This document shows, in pieces, positions 16,365 to 24,145 of a DNA stretch of 50,740 bases (position 1 is the first letter of the stretch; each line of letters opens with the position of its first letter). Source of the DNA: Candidatus Gemmiger avistercoris (GTDB lineage: Bacteria; Bacillota; Clostridia; Oscillospirales; Ruminococcaceae); NCBI GenBank assembly GCA_019116705.1, contig DXBF01000016.1, positions 1 to 50,740 of the forward strand. Direction: 5' to 3'. The translations under genes and the position numbers were made by a program. The notes under the pieces are model-generated. The model ran no database searches, was not told where the DNA came from, and saw only the letters and a list, made by a program, of their open reading frames with translations.

Positions 16365-16802
16365 ATGAACCTGTTGTTCTTTTTGACACCCAAGCAGGAC
16401 GTACTGTATATCTACGAGGATTTCACCCTGCGCCAGACGCTGGAAAAATGGGCCAACCATCGGTTTGCCACCATCCCGGTGCTCAAGCGCAACGGCGAAT
16501 ATGTAGGCACCATCACGGAGGGGGATATCCTCTGGGGGATGAAAAACCTGCACGGCCTGGACCTGGAAGCCAGCGAGGACGTGCCCATCGCCAGCTTCCC
16601 GCGGCGGCGCGACTACAAAGCGGTCACCGTGACCACCGACATGCCCACCCTGCTGCGGGCGGCCATCGACCAGAACTTCGTGCCGGTAGTGGATGACCGC
16701 AACGTGTTCATCGGCATGGTGCGCCGCACCGTGCTGCTGAAAGAGATGTACGGCAAATATACCGATGTTTTCCCCGAAAGCAGCAAGCCTCACCGGGGCT
16801 AG
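16365..16802 (+). CDS. CBS-domain pair protein
   Basis: The 145-residue protein consists of two CBS repeats. The first spans about residues 12-60 (LRQTLEKWANHRFATIPVL then GEYVGTITEGDIL). The second spans about 80-135 (MPTLLRAAIDQNFVPVVDD then VFIGMVRRTVLL). CBS pairs bind adenosine nucleotides and usually regulate a partner, but no partner domain is fused here. The ATG at 16365 follows AAAAGGAG; a GTG at 16353 lies inside that site and is rejected. It stands alone on the plus strand, divergent from asp23, and ends at a bidirectional terminator facing rplL. Confidence 0.86.
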   Translation: MNLLFFLTPKQDVLYIYEDFTLRQTLEKWANHRFATIPVLKRNGEYVGTITEGDILWGMKNLHGLDLEASEDVPIASFPRRRDYKAVTVTTDMPTLLRAAIDQNFVPVVDDRNVFIGMVRRTVLLKEMYGKYTDVFPESSKPHRG

Positions 16803-16862
16803 GGTTCCCGGCAGCGTTATGTATCCTCTTCCTCCTGAGTTTTCCTGCCCGGACCCTCCCGC

Positions 16863-16907
16863 GCAAAGAAAATGTGCAGCGCCCAGCGCGCTGCACATTT
16901 TCTTTGC
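16863..16907. terminator. Long perfect hairpin between the CBS gene and rplL
   Basis: A perfect 20-bp stem (16863-16882 with 16888-16907) with a 5-nt loop has A/T-rich outer ends. It lies between convergent genes and can act in both directions. It stands in series with the rplL terminator. Confidence 0.8.
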
Positions 16908-16940
16908 AAAAAAGAGCCGCGAGGCTGTGCCGCGCGGCTC
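16908..16940 (-). terminator. Rho-independent terminator of rplJ-rplL
   Basis: On the minus strand an 8-bp stem (16933-16940 with 16914-16921) and an 11-nt loop are followed by T6 at 16908-16913, 20 nt after the rplL stop codon. Confidence 0.85.
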
Positions 16941-16961
16941 CTGCTGCAAGTGGGAAACAGA

Positions 16962-17336
16962 TTACTTCAGCTCGACCTTGGCGCCGACTTCTTCCAGCTT
17001 CTTCTGGATCTCCTCGGCGTCGGCCTTGGAAGCCTGCTCCTTCAGCTTGGCCTCGGGAGTCTCGACCAGCTTCTTGGCTTCCATCAGGGAAGCGCCGGTC
17101 AGTTCCTTGACGGTCTTGATGACCTGCATCTTGTTGGCGCCGACGTCCTTCAGGATGACGTCGAACTCGGTCTTTTCCTCCTCAGCGGGAGCGGCAGCGC
17201 CGGCAGCGGCGGGAGCAGCAGCGGCCACAGCGGAAACGCCGAACTCCTCGCAGATGGTATCAACGAGCTCTTTGAGCTCCAGAACAGTCATAGTCTTGAC
17301 AGACTCGACGATGGCAGTGATCTTCTCAGAAGCCAT
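16962..17336 (-). CDS. rplL: 50S ribosomal protein bL12 (L7/L12)
   Basis: Multimeric stalk protein that recruits translation factors to the ribosome. The 124-residue sequence has the N-terminal dimerisation helix ([15 protein letters not shown]), an Ala-rich hinge at residues about 35-50, and the conserved C-terminal domain ([19 protein letters not shown], then [14 protein letters not shown]). The ATG at 17336 follows GGAGGTAACTACC; an upstream in-frame ATG is not needed. It ends an operon here: a terminator follows and rpoB does not. Confidence 0.98.
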   Translation of the reverse strand: MASEKITAIVESVKTMTVLELKELVDTICEEFGVSAVAAAAPAAAGAAAPAEEEKTEFDVILKDVGANKMQVIKTVKELTGASLMEAKKLVETPEAKLKEQASKADAEEIQKKLEEVGAKVELK

Positions 17337-17427
17337 GGTAGTTACCTCCATTTGATTTTTGGTTTGTTATCCGGCGCACAGGATTTTTGAGCGCTGCGCC
17401 GGAACGCTCAGGCGGCCGGATCGCAGA

Positions 17428-17940
17428 TCAGGCAGCCGTCTCGTCCTGCTTGTCGGCAACAGCCTGCAGGGCCACGGCCAGGCCGCCGATGATCCCGTTG
17501 AGGGAACCGGCCAGCATGGAGAGCAGACCCTCGCGGTTGGGCATGGTGGACAGGCCCTTGATACCGGCCGCGTCCATGACCTGGCCGTCGCAGAAGCCGC
17601 CCTTGACGGTGAAGCGCTTGGACTTGTCGGCGTCGGCGAACTTGCACAGGATGCGGGCCGCAGCAGCCGGGTCCTCCGGGGAGAGCGCGATGGCGGTGTC
17701 ACCCTTGAAGCAGTCGGTCAGGGCCTCGTACTGGGTGCCCTTGACGGCCAGGCGCAGCATGGTGTTCTTGACGACCATGTAGTGCACGCCGGCCTCACGC
17801 AGCTCCTTGCGCAGCTTGGTGTCGTCCGCCACGCTGATGCCGTTGTAGGCAACGACCACACCGGCCATAGAGGAAGTGATCTCCTCGTTCAACGCTTTGA
17901 CAAGAGCCTTCTTGGATTCCAGAATCTTTGCACTGGGCAT
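17428..17940 (-). CDS. rplJ: 50S ribosomal protein uL10
   Basis: Stalk base protein that carries the L7/L12 dimers and binds 23S rRNA. The 170-residue sequence starts MPSAKILESKKALVKALNEE and contains VVAYNGISVADDTKLRKELR, VVKNTMLRLAVKGT and a C-terminal Ala-rich helix that docks L12. It is preceded by an L10-type leader RNA with an attenuator, through which the L10-L12 complex is expected to repress its own synthesis. rplL follows after 91 nt. Confidence 0.98.
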   Translation of the reverse strand: MPSAKILESKKALVKALNEEITSSMAGVVVAYNGISVADDTKLRKELREAGVHYMVVKNTMLRLAVKGTQYEALTDCFKGDTAIALSPEDPAAAARILCKFADADKSKRFTVKGGFCDGQVMDAAGIKGLSTMPNREGLLSMLAGSLNGIIGGLAVALQAVADKQDETAA

Positions 17941-17995
17941 TTACTTTTCACCTCGTTCCACTTACAGTTTTGGTAACGGTAAGCGGCTTTTCGTA

Positions 17996-18120
17996 TAACA
18001 GAAAAGCCCCTTTCCCGTCGCCGGGAAAAGGGCTTGAAAGCACAGCTATCAAACGCACGTTTCTCGGCAGGTGGGTTTGCACCCTTATGCCTTACGGCAC
18101 CTGCTGTCTTAAAAACAGCT
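17996..18120 (-). promoter_or_regulatory. Ribosomal protein L10 leader with attenuator hairpin
   Basis: The transcript 5' of rplJ carries AGCAGGTGCCGTAAGGCATA and later CCACCTGCCGAGA, the pairing and kink-turn elements of the Firmicutes L10 leader. A 14-bp hairpin (18022-18035 with 18004-18017, one G-U pair) followed by TTCTGTT acts as the likely terminator arm. L10-L12 binding is known to regulate such leaders. Confidence 0.85.
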
Positions 18121-18125
18121 TAATG

Positions 18126-18154
18126 ATTATAGCACGCGAACGTGCGTTTGTCAA
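18126..18154 (-). promoter_or_regulatory. Consensus promoter of rplJ-rplL
   Basis: TTGACA (18149-18154) and TATAAT (18126-18131) with a 17-bp spacer on the minus strand are a perfect sigma-A consensus. The spacer contains the palindrome GCACGCGAACGTGC. Confidence 0.93.
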
Positions 18155-18179
18155 GCGTTTCCGCTTTCGTTTTGCCGGA

Positions 18180-18872
<693 letters not shown>

Positions 18873-18890
18873 TGCTTATTCCCCTCCTGT

Positions 18891-19316
18891 TCAACCCTCA
18901 ACGGTAACGCCCATGCTGCGGGCGGTGCCCTTGATCATGCTGACAGCGGCCTCCAGCGTGGCAGCGTTCAGGTCGGGCATCTTGGTCTTGGCGATCTCCT
19001 CGGCCTGGGCCAGGGTGATGGAACCGACCTTGTTCTTGTTCGGCACGCCGGAAGCGGTGTCGATGCCGGCGGCCTTCTTGATCAGGACGGGCGCCGGGGG
19101 GGTCTTGGTAATGAAGCTGAAGGAACGGTCCGCGTACACCGTGATGACGACGGGGATGATCATGCCCATCTGGTTCTTGGTGCGCTCGTTGAATTCCTTG
19201 GTGAAGGACATGATGTTCACGCCCTTCTGGCCCAGAGCGGGGCCGACAGGGGGTGCCGGAGTCGCTTTGCCGGCGGGGATTTGCAGCTTGATGTAGCCAG
19301 TGATTTTCTGTGCCAT
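18891..19316 (-). CDS. rplK: 50S ribosomal protein uL11
   Basis: Binds the GTPase-associated centre of 23S rRNA. The 141-residue protein has the N-terminal [20 protein letters not shown] and [15 protein letters not shown] followed by the RNA-binding C-terminal domain ending [12 protein letters not shown]. The ATG at 19316 follows GGAGGTGCAAGTATT and gives the canonical length; an in-frame ATG 57 nt upstream lies in the leader. It is co-transcribed with rplA. Confidence 0.98.
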   Translation of the reverse strand: MAQKITGYIKLQIPAGKATPAPPVGPALGQKGVNIMSFTKEFNERTKNQMGMIIPVVITVYADRSFSFITKTPPAPVLIKKAAGIDTASGVPNKNKVGSITLAQAEEIAKTKMPDLNAATLEAAVSMIKGTARSMGVTVEG

Positions 19317-19338
19317 AATACTTGCACCTCCAAATTTT

Positions 19339-19375
19339 GTGGTGAGTTGCGGCCTGCGGTGCAGACCTCCCACGG
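19339..19375 (-). promoter_or_regulatory. Probable L1-binding autoregulatory site in the rplK leader
   Basis: The leader RNA contains GTGGGAG, a GGTCTGC-ACC-GCAGGCC hairpin, then GCAACTCACCAC. The outer GTG/CAC pairing with an asymmetric GGAG-containing internal loop resembles the L1 site of 23S rRNA and of known L11-L1 leaders. The assignment is by resemblance only. Confidence 0.5.
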
Positions 19376-19472
19376 GTATGCGACGGCCGCATACCCTATA
19401 AAAACCGTACCCCGGGCCGGGGCCCGTTCGCGGTCTTTACCGGAAATTGCTTGCTTTGTCCCGAGCTGCGGC

Positions 19473-20012
19473 TCAGAACAGCTTGACCTGATGCAGCTCC
19501 AGTTCTGCGGGCAGCTCACGGCCAAACATGGTGATCTTGACGCGCACCTTGCGCGCGGGGATATCGATCTCCTCCACGGTGCCGACGGAGCCTTCCATCG
19601 GGCCGGCGGTGATCTCGACGGTGTCGCCGACTTTGTAATCGACCTGCAGTTCCGCCTTGGTCTCCACGCCCATCTTGGCGACTTCCGCCTCGGTCAAGGG
19701 TTCCGGCTTGGATTCCGGGCCGACGAACCCGGTGCAGCCGCGCGTATTGCGCACGATGTACCAGGTATTGTCGTTCATGACCATCTTGACAAAGACGTAG
19801 CCGGGATAGAGTTTGCGCTGGACTTCCTTTTCGCCGGTCTTATTGCCGGTCTTGTCCAGCACTTCCTCGATCACGGTCTCAGTGGGGACCTTGACGTCGC
19901 AGATCAGGTCCTGCAGACGGCGGTTCTCCACCATCGTCATCAGGTCCTGGGCGACCTTGTTCTCGTAGCCGGAATAGGTATGGACCACATACCAGTTTGC
20001 TTGTTCAGCCAT
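19473..20012 (-). CDS. nusG: Transcription elongation/termination factor NusG
   Basis: The 179-residue protein has the NGN domain (ANWYVVHTYSGYENKVAQDL, then KLYPGYVFVKMVMND) and a C-terminal KOW domain (YKVGDTVEITAGPMEGSVGT). NusG binds RNA polymerase and couples it to ribosomes or Rho. It starts 24 nt after secE, the usual bacterial arrangement. Confidence 0.98.
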   Translation of the reverse strand: MAEQANWYVVHTYSGYENKVAQDLMTMVENRRLQDLICDVKVPTETVIEEVLDKTGNKTGEKEVQRKLYPGYVFVKMVMNDNTWYIVRNTRGCTGFVGPESKPEPLTEAEVAKMGVETKAELQVDYKVGDTVEITAGPMEGSVGTVEEIDIPARKVRVKITMFGRELPAELELHQVKLF

Positions 20013-20036
20013 AGGTCATTGCCTCCGCTCAAGCGT

Positions 20037-20312
20037 TCAGGCGCCGATCAGCAGCTGGATCGCGCCGCCGAAGATGAGGTCCAGCACGATGAGAACGATG
20101 GCAGCCGCCACGACCACCGCGATGACGGTGATGGTATTGGTCTTTACATCTTTCTTGCTGGGCCAGACGACCTTTTTCAGTTCGCTTTTCGTATCCTTGA
20201 AATACTTGGCGATGCCCTTGAAAAAGTTCTTGACCTTGCCAAAAAACGAGGTCTTTTTCTTTTTGTCGCTTTGAGCCTGGGCCGCGGTTTTCGCAGCTTT
20301 CTTGTCCGCCAT
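20037..20312 (-). CDS. secE: Preprotein translocase subunit SecE
   Basis: Small essential subunit of the SecYEG channel. The 91-residue protein has a basic cytoplasmic N-terminus, the conserved amphipathic segment ELKKVVWPSKKDVKTN, and one C-terminal transmembrane helix (TITVIAVVVAAAIVLIVLDL). The extended Ala/Lys-rich N-terminus is common in Clostridia. It begins 16 nt after rpmG. Confidence 0.97.
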   Translation of the reverse strand: MADKKAAKTAAQAQSDKKKKTSFFGKVKNFFKGIAKYFKDTKSELKKVVWPSKKDVKTNTITVIAVVVAAAIVLIVLDLIFGGAIQLLIGA

Positions 20313-20328
20313 CTCTAAGCTCCTATCC

Positions 20329-20478
20329 TCACTTGGTTTCGCGGTGAAGGGTATGCTTTTTGCAGAAACGGCAATACTTCTTCATCTCAAGACGGTCGGG
20401 AGAATTCTTCTTGTTCTTCTCCTTGTTGTAGTTGCGCTGCTTGCATTCGGTGCAAGCCAGGGTGATCTTGACAGTCAT
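20329..20478 (-). CDS. rpmG: 50S ribosomal protein bL33
   Basis: The 49-residue protein reads [18 protein letters not shown] and ends in the basic HTLHRETK. Two CxxC pairs are present (CTEC and CRFC), so this is the zinc-binding C+ form. It heads the rpmG-secE-nusG transcript directly downstream of a strong promoter and a GGAGGTGCC ribosome site. Confidence 0.96.
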   Translation of the reverse strand: MTVKITLACTECKQRNYNKEKNKKNSPDRLEMKKYCRFCKKHTLHRETK

Positions 20479-20577
20479 TGTTCGGCACCTCCATTATCGG
20501 TTAATAAGCCTCCCTCGGACTTGCGGGGCGCCCCGAAAAAAGGGCATAAAAAATAAACCCGCAAAAGAGGTGCTATC

Positions 20578-20606
20578 ATCATAGCACAACCGCGGGTCGA
20601 AGTCAA
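20578..20606 (-). promoter_or_regulatory. Promoter of rpmG-secE-nusG
   Basis: TTGACT (20601-20606) and TATGAT (20578-20583) are 17 bp apart on the minus strand. The roughly 100-nt leader that follows contains self-complementary TTGCGGG and CCCGCAA segments. Confidence 0.85.
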
Positions 20607-20642
20607 GCGGAAATCAGGATTTTTTGCCGCGCGCGGCGCCGT

Positions 20643-23600
20643 TCAGCGCACAGGCCCCTGCAGGGGAATATCGATCTCCTGCTGGATGGCAAAGCTGTAG
20701 ATGGTGAGCTTGGTCACCGGCACGTCCAGGCGCAGCGCAAAGGCATGGCGGTAGAGGCGCAGCTGGGCCCCGTACTCCCGCACATAATAGTCCGGGTCTT
20801 TGCTGGCGTCGGTCTTGTAGTCGCAGATCTCGGCATGGCCGTCAAAGACCAGCACCAGGTCGGCGATCCCCTGCACCAGCACCTCCTCCTCACGGTCCCC
20901 GGCTTCCGGCGCGACCTGCCGTGCCGGAAGGGCCGTGATAAAGGATTCTTCCCGCAGGATGCGCTTTGCCGCGCGGATGCGCCGCCAGACAGGGCTTGTG
21001 AAGAAGGGGCGGATCCGCTCCATATCCAGCTTATCCGCCAGGTCGGGGTCCAGCAGCTTCCGCTCCTTCTGGCGCCGCACTTCGGCGTCCAGGTCGGGCG
21101 CGTCCTCCCCGAAAGGCACGCTCTGCAAAAAGGCGTGGATGGCGGTGCCGCGCTCGGCCCCCGTCAGGCCGCCTTTCTGCAGGAAGGCCGGACGTTCCAG
21201 CGATACCGGCCGCGACGCGTGGGCCACGGCGCTGACGCTGACCTTGGCCGGGATCTTCTGCAGCGCGGCCCGGGGATCACGCCAGGCAAAGGAAGCCTGC
21301 AGCGCCCGGTACAGTTCCGGGTCGGGCAGGGCGTCCGCCGCGCCGCCGGCCGGGGGCGCGGCTTCCGGCGTTTGCAGCACGCGGACTGCCAGCGGCGTGC
21401 GGGTGGGGCGGTGATGGGGCAGCAGCGCCGCGCGCGCCCACAGTTCGTCGCTGTCGGGGTGCAGCAATACGGCGGTGAGCAGCCAGCCCGCCCAGCTGTT
21501 CATCCCCTGCAGGGTGGCCGGGCCGGTGGCCTCGGCCTGGGCGCAGAGCGCCGGGGTCTTGAGGGCCTGCGCGGTCTTTTTGAGCGGGATCGTGATGAAG
21601 AGCGCGTCCTGGGCGCGGGTCAGCGCCACATAGAGCACCCGCATCTCCTCGCTGAGAGTCTCGGCACGGATGGCCTGGGCCAGCGCCGCATAGGGCAGCG
21701 TTTTGTAGCGTCTGGCGCTCTGCCCCGCCCGAAGCATGACCCCCACGCCCAGGCCGCTGTGGGTCAGCACCGGGCGGATGGCGTCGCTCTGGTTGAACTG
21801 GTGGGCCGTGTCGGCCACGAACACGATGGGAAATTCCAGCCCCTTGGAGCGGTGCACCGTCATGATGCTGACGCAGCCGGGGCGGGTCTGCCCGCCGCCG
21901 CTCTGGGCAAGGCCGCCGTTGGCCGCCGCGGAGTCCATGGCGCGCACCAGCGCCGAAAGCCCCCCGCGCCCGGCGTTGGAGGCCCAGTTCACGAAGGTCA
22001 GCAGATCCTCACGGCAGCGCATGCCGTCGGGCAGGGCCCCCACCGCGGCCAGATACCCGGTGCGGGCCAGCAGTTCTTCCAGCAGGCGGTCCACCGGCAG
22101 GGTACGGGCCAGACGGCGGTATTCGGCCAGCGCCTCGGTAAAGGGCGCAAAGCGCGGCTGCCCGCCGTAAAGCACCGCCCCGTACAGGCTGCCGCGGGGG
22201 CAGGCGTTGCGCAGGGCCACCAGATCGTCCGGCCTGCAGGCGAACAGCGGGCTGAGCAGCACCGCCGCCAGCGGCACATCCTGCGCCGGGTTGTCCAGCA
22301 CCCGCAGCAGGGCCGCAAAGGGCCGGATGTGGGGCGCGTCCAGCAGGTCGGCGGCGGTATCGGCAAAAACCGGGATGTCCCGGGCGCGCAGCGCTTCTTC
22401 ATAGACGGGGAAGTTCACGCGGCCGCGCAGCAGGATGCAGAAATCCCCATACGCGCAGGGGCGGACGCCCTCCCTGCCGCGGACCGGGTAGCCTTCGGCC
22501 ACCAGGGACGCGATGCGCCCGGCAATGGCCGCCGCATCCCCGGCCGCATCGGCGCCGTCGATGACGTCCACTTCGCACAGGCCGGGGTAGGACGGGTCCG
22601 GCTTGCCCACCACCAGCCGCTGGCCTTCGCCGTACTCCACACCGCCCAGTTCCCGGGAAAAAAACACCGAGAACAGTTCGTTGATGCCCGCGATGACCCC
22701 GGGCGCACTGCGGAAATTGGCATCCAGCGCCAGCGCCGCGGGCCGGGGCGCGGGCTGGGGGTAAGGCTGCCAGCGCTGCTGCTTTTCCAGAAAAACCGCC
22801 GGGTCCGCCTGACGGAAGCGGTAGATGCTCTGCTTGATATCCCCCACGAAAAAGAGGTTGTCGGCTTCGGGGGAGGCCAGCGCAAAATAGATGGCGTCCT
22901 GCAGGGCGTTGGTATCCTGGTATTCGTCCACCAGCACGGCGGCGTAGCGCGCGCTGACCGTGCGGCACAGCGGCGTGCGGCTGCCGTCCGGCGCAATGAG
23001 CAGGCCGAGGGTCAGATGTTCAAAGTCGGCGTAGTCCAGCAGTTTTTCTTCCCGCTTGGCGGCAAAACAGGCGTCCGCAAAGCGTCGGGCCGCCCGCACC
23101 AGCGCCGCCACCAGCGGGGCCGCGCGGCGGCGGTCCTCCTCGTATTCCTGCGCCGTGCAGAGCAGCAGGTCCGCGCGCAGGCTCTCGAGCTGCTTTTTGG
23201 CCCGGGCGCGCAGTTCGCTGGCCGCCAGGGCCGAAGGGTTGCTGTCCTTGCCGCCCTTGACGCGCCCCGCCCGCCGCCAGGCGCCGGCGGCTTCGTCCAG
23301 CGCGGTTACGGCCGCGTCCCAGTCCCCTGCTTCCAGCTTCTTGCACAACCAGGCGGCGCGGTCGGCGTCCTCCTGCAGCACCACCGTGTAGGCGGCGTCG
23401 GCGGCCTCGTCCCGGGCGGCCATGCGGGCGCCCGCTTCCAGCAGCGACTGCGCGCCGCGGGCGCGGGCCAGCGCGGCGTGGAGCAGTTCCCTGCCCCAGG
23501 GCGTTTCCTGCGGCGGCGCGCCGTTTTGCCACATGGCGGCAAACTCTTCCAGCGCCCGGTCCGGGTGGGGCAGCGAGCGGCTGAAATGGTACAGTTCCAG

Positions 23601-24131
23601 GATGGCCCGCCCCGCCGTCTGGTCGGTGCGGCCCCGGTCATACAGATCAGCAAAGGCGCGGAAATCCGGGTCGTCGTAGGCAGTCTCCAGCACTTCCGCC
23701 AGCGTCTCCTGCTCGATGCGGGCCAGGTCTGCTTCCTCCGCCGTCTCAAAGTCCGGCGGAACGTCCAGCGCAGCAAAATGCTGCTGCACAAAATGCAGGC
23801 AGAAAGCATCCACCGTGCCGATGGACGCCCGCTGCAGGAGCAGCTGCTGGCGGCGCAGGCGCCCATCCGCCGGATGGGCCCGCACTTCGGCCGCCAGACG
23901 GGTGGCGATGTCCGCCCGCAGCTTGGCCGCCGCCGCATTGGTGAAGGTCATGATAAGCAGGCTGTCGGCTTCCACCGGGTGCTCGGGGTCCGTGATGAGG
24001 CCTACCACCCGCTCCACCAGCACGCGGGTCTTGCCGGACCCGGCCGCCGCCGAGACCAGCAGGCTGCCGCCCCGGGCGCCGATGGCCGCCGCCTGGGCCG
24101 GTGTGAATCGAATTTCAGGCGTATCCGCCAT
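20643..24131 (-). CDS. addA: ATP-dependent helicase/nuclease subunit A
   Basis: RecB-like UvrD-family helicase plus nuclease that, with AddB, resects double-strand breaks. The 1162-residue protein has Walker A AAAGSGKT (residues 28-35), Walker B VLVDEYQDTN, motif V SIMTVHRSKGLEFPIVF, and the C-terminal nuclease motif EICDYKTDASKD. The length is usual for AddA. The start follows AAAGGAGAAACGCT. It lies 14 nt after addB. Confidence 0.97.
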   Translation of the reverse strand: MADTPEIRFTPAQAAAIGARGGSLLVSAAAGSGKTRVLVERVVGLITDPEHPVEADSLLIMTFTNAAAAKLRADIATRLAAEVRAHPADGRLRRQQLLLQRASIGTVDAFCLHFVQQHFAALDVPPDFETAEEADLARIEQETLAEVLETAYDDPDFRAFADLYDRGRTDQTAGRAILELYHFSRSLPHPDRALEEFAAMWQNGAPPQETPWGRELLHAALARARGAQSLLEAGARMAARDEAADAAYTVVLQEDADRAAWLCKKLEAGDWDAAVTALDEAAGAWRRAGRVKGGKDSNPSALAASELRARAKKQLESLRADLLLCTAQEYEEDRRRAAPLVAALVRAARRFADACFAAKREEKLLDYADFEHLTLGLLIAPDGSRTPLCRTVSARYAAVLVDEYQDTNALQDAIYFALASPEADNLFFVGDIKQSIYRFRQADPAVFLEKQQRWQPYPQPAPRPAALALDANFRSAPGVIAGINELFSVFFSRELGGVEYGEGQRLVVGKPDPSYPGLCEVDVIDGADAAGDAAAIAGRIASLVAEGYPVRGREGVRPCAYGDFCILLRGRVNFPVYEEALRARDIPVFADTAADLLDAPHIRPFAALLRVLDNPAQDVPLAAVLLSPLFACRPDDLVALRNACPRGSLYGAVLYGGQPRFAPFTEALAEYRRLARTLPVDRLLEELLARTGYLAAVGALPDGMRCREDLLTFVNWASNAGRGGLSALVRAMDSAAANGGLAQSGGGQTRPGCVSIMTVHRSKGLEFPIVFVADTAHQFNQSDAIRPVLTHSGLGVGVMLRAGQSARRYKTLPYAALAQAIRAETLSEEMRVLYVALTRAQDALFITIPLKKTAQALKTPALCAQAEATGPATLQGMNSWAGWLLTAVLLHPDSDELWARAALLPHHRPTRTPLAVRVLQTPEAAPPAGGAADALPDPELYRALQASFAWRDPRAALQKIPAKVSVSAVAHASRPVSLERPAFLQKGGLTGAERGTAIHAFLQSVPFGEDAPDLDAEVRRQKERKLLDPDLADKLDMERIRPFFTSPVWRRIRAAKRILREESFITALPARQVAPEAGDREEEVLVQGIADLVLVFDGHAEICDYKTDASKDPDYYVREYGAQLRLYRHAFALRLDVPVTKLTIYSFAIQQEIDIPLQGPVR

Positions 24132-24145
24132 AGCGTTTCTCCTTT

